From: Pseudomonas fluorescens
Lineage (GTDB): Bacteria > Pseudomonadota > Gammaproteobacteria > Pseudomonadales > Pseudomonadaceae
Length of the DNA: 64,000 nucleotides
NCBI RefSeq assembly: GCF_019212185.1
Contig: NZ_CP078138.1
Span: 6,115,501 to 6,179,500, forward strand
Direction: 5' to 3'
This document shows, in pieces, positions 37,301-45,660 of this stretch (positions are counted from its first letter, which is position 1; each line of letters opens with the position of its first letter). The notes beneath the pieces were generated by a model. It made no database searches, had not been told where the DNA came from, and saw only the letters and a list, made by a program, of their open reading frames with translations. Both the position numbers and the translations under genes were made by a program.

Positions 37301-38865
37301 CTGGCGACTCTCAGATACAGAGCTCATGCGCCCAGTGGGGTGGCGACTTTGGCTGCTATGAAATACGACCTCGCGTAACTTCGTTCCTGAATATCTCGCT
37401 GAGCACGCCTGAGCCCCTGACCCCCTCTGAAAGATCTGAAATTTTTGAGCAAGAAGTCATCGACCATTGCCCTGAACGCGTCGAACTCCTTGAGATGATG
37501 CATGCCTTCACGCCGACCCGTTTCCGCGATCTTCTTCAGCGCCGGCAGGGCACAACTGCACCTGATTACTCTGAAAGCTTTAAGGCGTGCGAGACACTCC
37601 TTCTAAGAATGCTGAGCACAGGTGAAAAGGCAAGGTATCGCAAGGAATATAAGCCGCGATTCAATGCCCCCGAGGAGCGGCCTGACCAGCTACCGCATAT
37701 CGATGTGACTGCAGCCCAGCGCTGGGTCGCAAAGCGTGCCTATGGCCTCGGCTGGACGAAGGATTTGTTCCCCGAAGATCGGAGCAGGCGTCATGATTAC
37801 AGTCGGGACAGACCGTTGGTTGAGCGTATTGGTAAGAAATACCAGTGGCTGGCTTTGGATGAGCTTCTCTGCAGCCTTGCGGATAACAAATGGATGTCCG
37901 AACGCGCCCTCCATGGATCGCGTCAGTATGCTGGGCCTCTCGATGTAGGTTTCCATCGAGACATAGATCCGACAATCCTACTAGCCTCCGAAGAGGCGCC
38001 TAGCCCGGAAGATTCCATTCCCAGATCCGAAATCACCATGCGACAGACCTCAGAACAGGAACTCGGGAAGTGGCCTTTCGAAGAGGATCCGGCTTTGGGT
38101 ATGGCAAGCCTTGTCAGCAGGACGGATGCGAAGGGCCGGGCCTGGATAGTCCTACATGAGCATCGGTCGGTATCAGAGCGGTACAAAGATAAGTCCAGCC
38201 GCGAGCATGGGCTTAGAAAACAGGAGTGGCGCTTTTTACTGCCAGTAATCGTAAAGCGTGAGGATGAGCAGAGACTCATAAAATACATCCGTATGGAAAA
38301 AGAGGTTCGAGTAGACAACTGGTCAACCCGAAATGCGACGGACGATGGCTATCTGCTGGAAGCCCCTTGGCGTTCGACGTGGGATCAAGAGCAGTGGTCA
38401 ACCATGGACTTTCACAATATTGGTGAGGTTGAGATTGCCTACCCGTGTTTCCGTTACCACTGGGAGTCTCATCTAGATGCGTCTCTGAACGACGGCGCTC
38501 ACGCTCTGATACCTGCACCATGGCTCGCAAAACGACTAGGGCTGACGCCGCATCAGTCCAACTCAAACATATACGCTGACAGCTCTGGCAGAACACTTTT
38601 CGTCAGCGGGCAGAGTCCTGACGACGGCTCTCATGCTTTTATAGATCAGGGTCTGTTTGACTCCTTTCTCGAGGAAGACGGTCTGTCCTGTGTATGGATT
38701 TTTGTCACAGAACGGGGCGCTTGGCCAGGCGGTGGAAACAGCCATGCCTCCTGGCGTCGATCTGAAGGGGTCGTTTGGTTTAGCAAGCGCGCTCCACAGC
38801 TGCAACATTGGAAAAGGGATGTGGACAAGGGAGAGCCAGGAGAGGCATCCGACCTGGATTCCTGA
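34375..38865 (+). CDS. Avs-like STAND NTPase with N-terminal PD-(D/E)xK-type nuclease domain
   Basis: This is a 1,496-aa protein. Residues about 1-160 look like a Mrr/Cap4-type nuclease: RRIEGAGGDGGIEAYW (43-51 core) with QAK at 63-65 as the QxK variant. A STAND ATPase follows, with Walker A GKAGTGKS (347-354) and Walker B ILVDAVNEG (419-427). The remaining ~1,000 residues are a long helical sensor region including RIGKKYQWLALDELL. This architecture is that of antiviral Avs proteins, which bind a phage protein, oligomerise and degrade DNA. Start ATG 34375 has a weak ribosome site. The Avs subtype and phage ligand are not determined. Low-GC codon use. Confidence 0.75.
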   Translation: MDYRRIRGMDSGQRLAFEELVCQLARREPPAADAEFRRIEGAGGDGGIEAYWLLSDGSEVGYQAKYYTKSADINWANIDDSVRRALETHPGLSRYIVALPCDLTDKTGKQGGGNTGWERWHSRKETWGKLVAPGKHVDFIAWTASEITDRLTHPNAEGLRRYWFGDVEFSPKWFSDHIDLAVKSLDERYHPEDHVEVGIERIFKVILRDDSIVSEIQDHFSKIQKAAQLGDIEQSFEGSLELIENIHAKTIDLEKLSLAFTSDAYRVWPVAAALEIIESISESVHDLERIFWRAKQEKAKEPKSSSSSLDYIEYRLRDLSGAAYAFRSLIEGRYISAESGRSIFIFGKAGTGKSHLLGNVAQNAISEGRAVVLILGQQLNGDSVWAQFSKRLGVGDINPDALLQALSAAADVTGKRGLILVDAVNEGAGLTLWRNELAEFVARIERHPNLTLAFSCRTEYIPYIIPPAVSEKVPAFRIRGFETQEEQSRAARIYLGKRGISQPNTPWLAAEFVNPLFLRSACVALERENQKWFPKGLVGTKQVFSFYTKSIARNLGAGRDGSDELVRPTNQALAAIASEMAANRRDYVPHSDAIRIVDGRFHAYPAPPGTTWFEILQRNGLFRLDPDPRERRADPFAAPEDIVRFSFQRLQDHLMASVILETVINPADALKSGALKFIHDDESIHGDWVGLVDALSVQLPERFNQELLDLLPGDINAWANDPAVNDAFIESLRWRNNESFTDRTLELFNAFLEVEDGYFDIIIQVSASAGHPWNAEALHKRLIVLEMPKRDAYWTVHANILPLDEGATARRLIEWSALEQSEQTDSEVQYLCAIILTWFLASSNRELRDKATKALTSLMIRNHSLYAKLCDDFAAVDDLYILERLHTAAFGACCVSNCERLLRPFSEVTYKAVFDRVDVPASILLRDAALGIIELAACKNCLPETVDIQKARPPYNSRSIRLSVTEDALEKAAKHAGDSQIQSSCAQWGGDFGCYEIRPRVTSFLNISLSTPEPLTPSERSEIFEQEVIDHCPERVELLEMMHAFTPTRFRDLLQRRQGTTAPDYSESFKACETLLLRMLSTGEKARYRKEYKPRFNAPEERPDQLPHIDVTAAQRWVAKRAYGLGWTKDLFPEDRSRRHDYSRDRPLVERIGKKYQWLALDELLCSLADNKWMSERALHGSRQYAGPLDVGFHRDIDPTILLASEEAPSPEDSIPRSEITMRQTSEQELGKWPFEEDPALGMASLVSRTDAKGRAWIVLHEHRSVSERYKDKSSREHGLRKQEWRFLLPVIVKREDEQRLIKYIRMEKEVRVDNWSTRNATDDGYLLEAPWRSTWDQEQWSTMDFHNIGEVEIAYPCFRYHWESHLDASLNDGAHALIPAPWLAKRLGLTPHQSNSNIYADSSGRTLFVSGQSPDDGSHAFIDQGLFDSFLEEDGLSCVWIFVTERGAWPGGGNSHASWRRSEGVVWFSKRAPQLQHWKRDVDKGEPGEASDLDS

Positions 38866-38981
38866 ATTAGGGGCAGCCGGAGTGGTCACCAGGTCGAGGT
38901 TCAGCATTAGTTAGCTGGGCTAGCCTCGACTTGATGGCTGATGACGGTTCGAACAGTGCGTAGCCAAACAGGAAGTAGCTC

Positions 38982-40538
38982 ATGTCTAACAGGAAGAAAA
39001 AGCCAAATCGCTCCGGGAAAGTTACGTCGTCACTGGCAGATCACAAAAGGGTTGGCAAAGCGCTCATACCCCCCATTATGCAGATCACAGGGATGAGCTT
39101 CTCGTCATGGGCGAACAATCGCCTACCGGAGATGCTTTGGGCCTGCCTGGTCATTACCGTAATTCCCCGTGAAGAGGCAATCGAGGTTTTTCGGGACATC
39201 GCTTCCATCGGCATTCGCTATCGACGTGACGATGACCGCGAACAGGAGCCAAAAGAAGCACTGGGCTGGACGCTTCGCCACTCTGATTTGCCGAACCAGC
39301 CGAGAGAACTCTTCAACGCCCTCGTGAGCCGGGTGCTCCACTGCCATTCAGGCTTGCAAGCGTTGCGTCCGTTACTGCTCCTCGAAAACCTTCCAGGTCG
39401 AGACTGGTGGAAAGCAGCACTCGCTGCTGAAGCAACCGAGGACGACTGGCAGACCCTTGGCCAGGCGGTACTGAAAACCTTTGACCACCAGTCCCAAGAA
39501 GCAACGGATGTGCGCTGGTTAAGCGTACTGTTCAAGCTAGGGCTAGGGGAAATCTTCGTCATGGAGGAGATGAGGGAGCGGATTCAGGAAATTATCGAAT
39601 ATCCACACCGGGGAGATATGAGATCAGTCCGACCCTCCATTAGATCCATGGAAATGGCTGTAATCAGCCTTAAACCGGATCAAGAACCTAGCCTCTGGCC
39701 CGAATTATTTTGGGCTTACACACTGGAACATACCCACTGCCTCCCAGCTCCGTTGGAGGCCAGAGGTGAATCTGCCCATGACCCCAAAATCTTGGGCAAG
39801 ACGATCAATGATGTCCGTGAAGGTTTACTGGCTCACTGGTTCACGAGCTTGAGCACCACTGGCCTGAATCAGAAACATGATGGCGTTTTCGGGTTCGGGT
39901 TCTTCGCTCTCGCCTGCTTAGCCGAAATAAGCATGGGGCCGTTGAGCTCAGCCATTACCGGAAGGCTACTGCTTCGATCTCTCACTGAGTGCAGGATCTC
40001 GCTGGCTTACCTAGTACGCTGTGGGAACGACGAGATGTGGAAAAAATTCCGTTCCTATGGCGCCGGCCAAGCCAAGCTGGCACTGCTCAAGCACGAGGAG
40101 ATGGCCGGTCAGAAGGCTCGGTTTGTGACCCAACAGGCTTTGGAAACCTTGGCGAACGAAGACTACTTCCAAGAGTACGTGGAGATCGATCTGGGCCATT
40201 GGGCCGGTAAAGATCTTCGCAGGCTAGCAGAGGAGTCAGGCACGAAGGATGACTACGACAGGTACTACGGTTGGGCCTCGGGCTTCGTCCATGGACAATG
40301 GGGTGCAATAAGGGACAGTAACTTCACTCACTGTCTGAACCCTCTGCACCGGTTCCATCGCATCCCACTGCCATACCACCGGATGCTAGAACCTACCATT
40401 GCTGATGCGTTGCATTTAATAAATGCCATTCTTGCCGACGTGAACACTGCGTACCCTGGATTTGATACGCGCTTCGAGATCGAGGACGCACCGAGGGATG
40501 ATGAGAACAATGCGGCGGCTCCTAAAGAGCCTGCATAG
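38982..40538 (+). CDS. Protein of unknown function in the defence block (possible DUF5677-like)
   Basis: This 518-aa protein is mostly helical, with a basic N-terminus (MSNRKKKPNRSGKV) and an acidic tail. A stretch near residues 330-450 (LLLRSLTECRISLAYLVRCG and YYGWASGFVHG) resembles the DUF5677/HEPN-like group, but the classic HEPN R-x4-6-H motif is not clear. AGGAAG precedes the start. It follows the Avs-like gene at 116 nt on the same strand, so the two may share a transcript. It might be an independent abortive-infection factor; no function can be assigned. Confidence 0.45.
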   Translation: MSNRKKKPNRSGKVTSSLADHKRVGKALIPPIMQITGMSFSSWANNRLPEMLWACLVITVIPREEAIEVFRDIASIGIRYRRDDDREQEPKEALGWTLRHSDLPNQPRELFNALVSRVLHCHSGLQALRPLLLLENLPGRDWWKAALAAEATEDDWQTLGQAVLKTFDHQSQEATDVRWLSVLFKLGLGEIFVMEEMRERIQEIIEYPHRGDMRSVRPSIRSMEMAVISLKPDQEPSLWPELFWAYTLEHTHCLPAPLEARGESAHDPKILGKTINDVREGLLAHWFTSLSTTGLNQKHDGVFGFGFFALACLAEISMGPLSSAITGRLLLRSLTECRISLAYLVRCGNDEMWKKFRSYGAGQAKLALLKHEEMAGQKARFVTQQALETLANEDYFQEYVEIDLGHWAGKDLRRLAEESGTKDDYDRYYGWASGFVHGQWGAIRDSNFTHCLNPLHRFHRIPLPYHRMLEPTIADALHLINAILADVNTAYPGFDTRFEIEDAPRDDENNAAAPKEPA

Positions 40539-40937
40539 GCTGAGGTTTGGGGATAAACGGGATTCATCTGCTGGTTAATAATGATCCCGAATCGGGATAT
40601 TAAGCCTCTAAAACTGGCTTAGTGTCCCTTTTCGGGCACATTACACGACCCTTCAATCTCGAGCCGTGTTTGGTCATTGTTTGAACAGCTTATCCAGTGT
40701 CACGAACGCAGCGCCTGTCTCTGCCGCTGCTCTTACTTGCCGCCCATAGCCCAATCTTTCGGAACCATCGTAGACGCTCCGCAGATTGCCATGCTAATTT
40801 CTATGCCCCTGATCTCCCTGGATCAAACGGTCGGCTCGTGAAGGCTCCAGTGCCACAGGTTGCAACACCACTTTTTCGCACGCATTTCGACGATAGTCAG
40901 CGGGCAGCCGACACCCTGACGCTACCGGAGAACTGCT
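40539..40937. other. Gene-free gap holding composite element A
   Basis: The 399 bp contain the repeated element at 40575-40644 and then sequence with no coding signal that I accept. The promoter of the recombinase-like gene should lie in the last 150 bp. Confidence 0.5.
40575..40644. repeat. Composite palindromic element, copy A
   Basis: There are two palindromic units in tandem. Unit 1 is TTAATAATGATCCCGAATCG then GGATATTAAGCC; unit 2 is TTAGTGTCCC-TTTTC-GGGCACATTA. The units are separated by 11 bp after TTAAGCC, exactly as in copies B (45201) and C (48601). The element is 294 bp upstream of the recombinase-like gene. Confidence 0.7.
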
Positions 40938-41849
40938 ATGCGCGTCCCAGTCTATCCAGACGACCTGATCCGAAATCGTGGCTTCAAAAGCCTGTCCAAG
41001 CAGTTGCAGCAGCACTGGTGTGGCCCAGCCCCAATCTCACTTGCAGATGCTCAAAAAGCGCTCGCGCAGGGACTAGGTTATCTGAGCTTCCACGATCTCA
41101 GCGAGACGTCAAAAGTCTGCCCGCCAGATGAGCCTGTGCCGCATGAAGCCGATGTCAGGAAGGCAATTGGTTCAGCCATCAAAGCTACCCTGCAGGCAGA
41201 AACATCGCCGCCTGTGGATCGACAGAAGCTGGAACGGCTCGTGAACGATCTCTCCCTGAAAAAACTCCTAGCCTTTAAACGTGTGCAGGTTTCTCCCGCT
41301 GCTGGTCATGGCCTACTACCAAAACTGGTTATCCAGACTCAGCAAGGGTTGATCAAAGAACATGTTCAGACCTTGGAAAAGATCCTTGCCGAATCGGGCG
41401 ACTTGAGAGATCGGGCGCTGTTTGCATGCATGCTGGGTGGGCTGCGGGCAAACGAGTTCCTATCGGCGAGGATGCAACAGGGTGCTGCGGTGTATAGCGT
41501 GAAGAGCCGTGATACCAAGCATGTACTCGATGCGATTCCTGATAGGTACAGGTCGATACTTAAGGAGTACATCAAGGTCTCAAGGCTGTCAGACGGAGAT
41601 TATCTTTTCCGTGCGGGTAATGCCTCTGGGCGTCCGCTGTCGGTTATAACTCTGAGAAAGATCTGTTTCTCCTGGACTCGCAAAGGGAATATTGATGCGA
41701 GCTTGCTCACACCTTATGGCATCCGCAAAACCACGGACAATTACGCCGACTTTTTGCGCGAAATGGGCGTGAGGATGGGCCACCACTCAGTGAATACGTC
41801 CTTGGCATATGGAGTCGGTTTGCCGAAAACCAGTAGCACTGTTCACTAG
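40938..41849 (+). CDS. Divergent tyrosine-recombinase-like protein with a short N-terminal helical domain
   Basis: This 303-aa protein has, at residues 14-54, a small helical motif (AQKALAQGLGYLSFHDL) like that in so-called glyoxalase-related mobile-element proteins. The C-terminal half looks like a tyrosine recombinase: GGLRANEF with R170, PYGIRKTT with R263 (tyrosine 260 replaces the usual first histidine), MGHH at 280-283 and the likely nucleophile Y291 in LAYG. Start ATG 40938 follows GGAG at 7 nt. It may be a working but unusual integrase or a degenerate one. Its neighbour at 42292 shares the N-terminal motif. Confidence 0.6.
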   Translation: MRVPVYPDDLIRNRGFKSLSKQLQQHWCGPAPISLADAQKALAQGLGYLSFHDLSETSKVCPPDEPVPHEADVRKAIGSAIKATLQAETSPPVDRQKLERLVNDLSLKKLLAFKRVQVSPAAGHGLLPKLVIQTQQGLIKEHVQTLEKILAESGDLRDRALFACMLGGLRANEFLSARMQQGAAVYSVKSRDTKHVLDAIPDRYRSILKEYIKVSRLSDGDYLFRAGNASGRPLSVITLRKICFSWTRKGNIDASLLTPYGIRKTTDNYADFLREMGVRMGHHSVNTSLAYGVGLPKTSSTVH

Positions 41850-42291
41850 GCCTAACCTTGGGAATGGTTTCGCGACTAATTTGCGAGGCCATTGAGTATT
41901 CCTGTTTTGGGCGAGCCCCCTGTTGGGGTACGGCTGTCGTGAACCCAATCTTGGCTTCGCCAATGTTGGGCCCTCCGGGCGTCCATCCTCAGGACTTTGG
42001 CCCATCCTATGCCGGCGCGCTCCGCTTACGGTCACGACCGATACCTGAGCAACGCTCCAAGCCACTTCCTGCGAAACCAGCCCGACGATGCCCTTCCCGC
42101 TGGCTATTGCGAAGTGAATTTTCCTGACCTATGATCGGGTCAGGCGGTGATGGTCGCCTGGCGCCTGTTTCGCGAAGCAATAGCCCATCGTTTGACATCT
42201 TCCAGCATTACATCGGCATGTCCCTAACCAGACGCTGCCCGGTGAACAGGCAATCGGACACCTAAGCGTCGTAGATTTAGGAACCTTTGCC
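41850..42291. other. Gene-free gap with hairpins downstream of the recombinase-like gene
   Basis: Two inverted repeats stand out. At 41944-41970, CCCAATCTTGGC-TTC-GCCAATGTTGGG forms a 12-bp stem with one mismatch and one G-T pair. At 42123-42144, CCTGACC/GGTCAGG encloses TATGATCG. The first could be a recombination site or a terminator without a T-run. No protein gene was supported in these 442 bp. Confidence 0.4.
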
Positions 42292-43113
42292 ATGTCTGAT
42301 TTTTCCCCGCTAAACATCTTCAAATCCCAAGCTAAAAAGCTTGCTCATGATCAGGGCCTGAAGCTTTCTGTCGCTCAAGAAACCCTTATTCAAAAAGCAG
42401 GCTTCGCTGATTACCATGAGTTTTCTGTAGTCGCCCAACGGAACCCCAAGGATGCGCGTCTGATGGTGGCTGTTTTTGGGATCAAAGACTTTCACCAAGC
42501 GATCCATGAAGACGACGTCTACGCCCATCTGGATCTAGAACTGGAGGATCAGCTCTCCGGCGCGATTGCGGACACCAATGCGAGTGGATTCACTATTGAT
42601 ACTCTTGAAATTGAAAACGCTGACTACAGCGACGCAACCGGGAAGCTTACTTTAGAAGTCTCCCTGACCTACCAGGGGCAGCAAGATCAGGAGAGGATGT
42701 ATCACGGTGCAGCCTTCTATCTCAAAGCCACGGTCGAATTGCTACGCCGTGATGGTATATGGCTACTTGCTGACGAGGGCGTGGTCATCTCCAGCAGTGA
42801 GTCTGATGCTGATCGCGACCGTAGATCTGAATGGGAGCACTGGGCCCAAGTTGAAGAAGCTGAACGCGGCAACCGCAAAACCATGGCCCAGGCCCTGGCG
42901 AATGAGCTGGAGATTTCTATCGACGACGCAGAGCTTCTAGCCGATTCGGAGGTCACGGCCAACGAATCGGATGAGGGCCTCGTATACAGTTACTGGATCA
43001 ATTTTGAACCCGTAGCCGAGGGTAAAGTGAGAGCAGACCTCCTAGCGCGATTCGGTTCTCTTGAGTACGAGCTTGGCCCGAACTTCTTCGACGATATTGA
43101 GCACGAATTCTGA
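42292..43113 (+). CDS. Unknown island protein with N-terminal glyoxalase-related helical motif
   Basis: This 273-aa acidic protein begins with FKSQAKKLAHDQGLKLSVAQ and KAGFADYHEF, a motif also found in the preceding recombinase-like protein. A middle region (about 85-165) is rich in beta strands, and the rest is acidic helices. AGGA precedes the ATG. Proteins with this N-terminal motif are common on mobile elements, but no activity is known to me. It has the same strand as the OLD-type gene 182 bp downstream. Confidence 0.45.
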   Translation: MSDFSPLNIFKSQAKKLAHDQGLKLSVAQETLIQKAGFADYHEFSVVAQRNPKDARLMVAVFGIKDFHQAIHEDDVYAHLDLELEDQLSGAIADTNASGFTIDTLEIENADYSDATGKLTLEVSLTYQGQQDQERMYHGAAFYLKATVELLRRDGIWLLADEGVVISSSESDADRDRRSEWEHWAQVEEAERGNRKTMAQALANELEISIDDAELLADSEVTANESDEGLVYSYWINFEPVAEGKVRADLLARFGSLEYELGPNFFDDIEHEF

Positions 43114-43295
43114 GGTTGACCAGGTGATGGCCGGCGCAAACGCTGGCCATTCAAAACGCTCTCTGCTTTATCCAGCCAGTACAAAACAAGCTGCGCATGT
43201 CGACAAGAACCATGGTGCTCGTGGGGGACAGTGCGCATCGCCACTTTCCAGCTACGCTGAGGCTCCATGCCCACCGTAGATAGGGAATTCCGGCC

Positions 43296-45065
43296 ATGCA
43301 CTCCTTGAGCAAAATACACATCAAGAACTTCCGCTCGTGCAAGCAAGTGTTTTTGCCTCTGGGTGATTTCACCCCACTGGTCGGTCAGAACAACGCGGGG
43401 AAATCCACCATCCTCGACGCGATCAGATTGGTGTTAGCACCAAAGGCATTTGCGAAAACAGACGCTAATGACCCCAGCCAGCCAATCATCATCAGCGCCT
43501 GCGTGTCAGGGATTACAGAAGAGCTGATTGCACAAATCCCTGAAGCCAAACATCAAGCCGCGATTACCCCCTACTGCATCAACGGTGACCTTTGGATAAG
43601 GATTTCCGCATCAGGCTCGACTAAACCGACTGCGGAAGTCTGGGAAAATGCTGGTCTTGATGATCAAGGTCTTCCCACTTCATGGCGCTCCTATCCCACG
43701 GGCCTGCCTCAAGCCATTTCGGCATTGTTACCCGAAGCGCTGCACATCCGCGCCATGGATGATGTCCAGGAAGACTTGGGCAAAGGCAAAGCTGGGAGCA
43801 CAATTCGTGGGCTGCTGGATGAAATCATGGCCCCCATCCTCACTGCTCATCAAGAGGTACAGGATGCACTCACAGCGGTCAGGAATATATTGGGAGCCGA
43901 CGGTGAGAACCGATCCCCTCTACTGACTGAGTTCGATACCAGCGCCACTAATGCCCTCTCAAGCTTCTTCCCTGGTTTGCTATTGAACCTGGACGTACCG
44001 TCAATCGACGTTAAGGAGTTTTTCAAGAGCGGTGATCTGAACGTGACCGATGAGATATCTGGTCAAACCAGACGTTTCGATACCTTAGGTAGCGGTGCGC
44101 AGCGTGCGATACAAATGGCCTTGATCCGGCTTCTGGCGGATATCCGTAAAACTCGCGAGCAAGATCTTGCCCGTCGTCTCCTACTGATCGATGAGCCTGA
44201 GATTTTCCTCCACCCTCAAGGAGTCAGAGGCCTTCGGGAAGCACTACATGTGCTTTCGAAATCCGGCTACCAAGTCGTGTTCACGACCCATTCGCCCTTG
44301 ATGGTGAGCAGGGACAACGCACCTGAAACGGTCATCGTACGTAGATCACGGGAGAGTGGTTCCGAGGTTCGCATTCCAATGGGAGCGGCAGTTGCGCAAG
44401 CAATGGCAGAGGCACAAGCCCAATCTCGAACCCTTTTCGAGCTCGGAAATATTGCTGAAATCTATTTCGCAGAAAAAGTAATTCTCTGCGAGGGCAAAAC
44501 CGATCAGAGGTTGCTACCACTCATCTACGAAAAGCTCTACGGCGTCAGGCCTGAGCTCGAACGGATCTGTTTTGTTGCTCTCGGCAGTTGTACTTCGATT
44601 CCCAAAGGCTTTTCTGTCCTGACAGCAATGGGTATCAAATGCGGTGTGATCGCTGACTTAGATTTCGCGTTCACTCACGCCAGGGGGCCATGGCTACCGA
44701 AGGAATGCGAGGAGATGGATAACGTCAGATCTGTGCTTCAAGTGGTCGGCCAAACTCAGGGGTTCCTGATCGGTGGAAACGGACTGCCACAGAATTCTAG
44801 GGGAGGTTCAGCAGCTGACTGTTGGGCTGCTTTTGCGAGAACTGCAGACGGCCAAGCACTCGCTAATACTGCTCATGAAGCAATGAAAGGTTTTGCAACT
44901 TGGGTCTGGCCAATGGGGTGCATTGAGGATGCCTTGAGAATTGATGAGAAGGGAGAGGCAGCCATAATCGCTCAAGAAGACAATATCCGGAGCTGGCAAC
45001 CGGAGATAATTGATCAAGAATATCCCGTTTTCCGAAGCACCCTAGATTGGATGCGAGCTATCTAA
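43296..45065 (+). CDS. OLD-family ATPase-TOPRIM nuclease
   Basis: This 589-aa protein has an ABC/SMC-like ATPase (Walker A GQNNAGKS at 30-37; signature LGSGAQR at 264-270; Walker B LLLIDEPE at 295-302; H-loop TTHSPLM). A TOPRIM domain follows, with EGKTD (399-403) and DLD (454-456). This is the OLD nuclease layout, used by several phage-defence systems. No UvrD-like helicase (GajB) lies beside it, so it is a stand-alone class 1 OLD rather than Gabija. The target is unknown; lower GC than the core genome supports transfer. Confidence 0.8.
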   Translation: MHSLSKIHIKNFRSCKQVFLPLGDFTPLVGQNNAGKSTILDAIRLVLAPKAFAKTDANDPSQPIIISACVSGITEELIAQIPEAKHQAAITPYCINGDLWIRISASGSTKPTAEVWENAGLDDQGLPTSWRSYPTGLPQAISALLPEALHIRAMDDVQEDLGKGKAGSTIRGLLDEIMAPILTAHQEVQDALTAVRNILGADGENRSPLLTEFDTSATNALSSFFPGLLLNLDVPSIDVKEFFKSGDLNVTDEISGQTRRFDTLGSGAQRAIQMALIRLLADIRKTREQDLARRLLLIDEPEIFLHPQGVRGLREALHVLSKSGYQVVFTTHSPLMVSRDNAPETVIVRRSRESGSEVRIPMGAAVAQAMAEAQAQSRTLFELGNIAEIYFAEKVILCEGKTDQRLLPLIYEKLYGVRPELERICFVALGSCTSIPKGFSVLTAMGIKCGVIADLDFAFTHARGPWLPKECEEMDNVRSVLQVVGQTQGFLIGGNGLPQNSRGGSAADCWAAFARTADGQALANTAHEAMKGFATWVWPMGCIEDALRIDEKGEAAIIAQEDNIRSWQPEIIDQEYPVFRSTLDWMRAI

Positions 45066-45200
45066 TTGCGCACCTTGCAGCTGCTGAGGAATGCGACGTC
45101 TTCCTCACGATTGGTACGCCCCAACTTGCTTCAATTTTTCAGTCGATCACACGGCAGCAGTAAGGGCTATCGTCATTACAGGCCGCATTCCGTCTCTCAG

Positions 45201-45268
45201 TTAATGTGCCCGAATAGGGCCATTAAGCCTAAAAATGATAGTTAATGTGCCGTACTGGGGACATTAAC
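45201..45268. repeat. Composite palindromic element, copy B
   Basis: Unit 1 is TTAATGTGCCCGAATAGGGC then CATTAAGCC; unit 2 is TTAATGTGCCGTACTGGGGA then CATTAA. Copies B and C align over 70 positions without gaps, with about 48 identities by hand count. It sits between two gene 3' ends, so it is not acting as a promoter for either. Confidence 0.75.
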
Positions 45269-45537
45269 CTTGCTCGTCACACGGGACATATCCGCAGCAC
45301 TCGGCCTCCAAAAGGCGTTTAATACTCTAAGTCGCTAGGCTCATAGCGAGCCCAACGCAATGTAGCTATCGACATGAATTGCCTATAGCCAACTCACCGA
45401 GCTCAAGTATGGCTTTCGAACGTGGCAAAGTCAGAGCATCCTCTACCCTGGCACTACTTGTACGAATCCAGCAGCACTAAGACCACAATATCGGTATCAA
45501 CCCGGCCAACACATCGTCCTGTCCCACGCGGAACGCC

Positions 45538-45567
45538 ATGGTGTCCAATTCAAGTGGACACCATTTT
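45538..45567. terminator. Strong hairpin, possible terminator or element remnant
   Basis: The perfect 10-bp inverted repeat ATGGTGTCCA-ATTCAAG-TGGACACCAT (45538-45564) is followed by TTT on the plus strand. It lies 470 bp after the OLD-type gene, far for its terminator, and GTGTCC/GGACAC ends are also seen in some insertion sequences. Its role is uncertain. Confidence 0.4.
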
Positions 45568-45660
45568 CGAATTATCAAGCGGATCTACCGTGCCGAGTTG
45601 CCCGCAGTGTACTTTCATGGCACGGGACTGCTCCGGGGGTTGATGGTCGGCTTGCAGTGT

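Larger units (their letters stand above)
45066..45660. other. Gene-free gap between convergent OLD and nuclease genes
   Basis: These 595 bp contain composite element B (45201-45268) and a strong hairpin (45538-45567). Short open frames here lack ribosome sites or run antisense into the nuclease gene. The sequence around 45570-45660 is GC-richer than its surroundings and could be a remnant of another element, but I could not identify it. Confidence 0.45.

Noticed and set aside
43296..45065. Gabija (GajA) assignment
   Set aside because: No GajB-like helicase gene is adjacent; the OLD-type protein stands alone.
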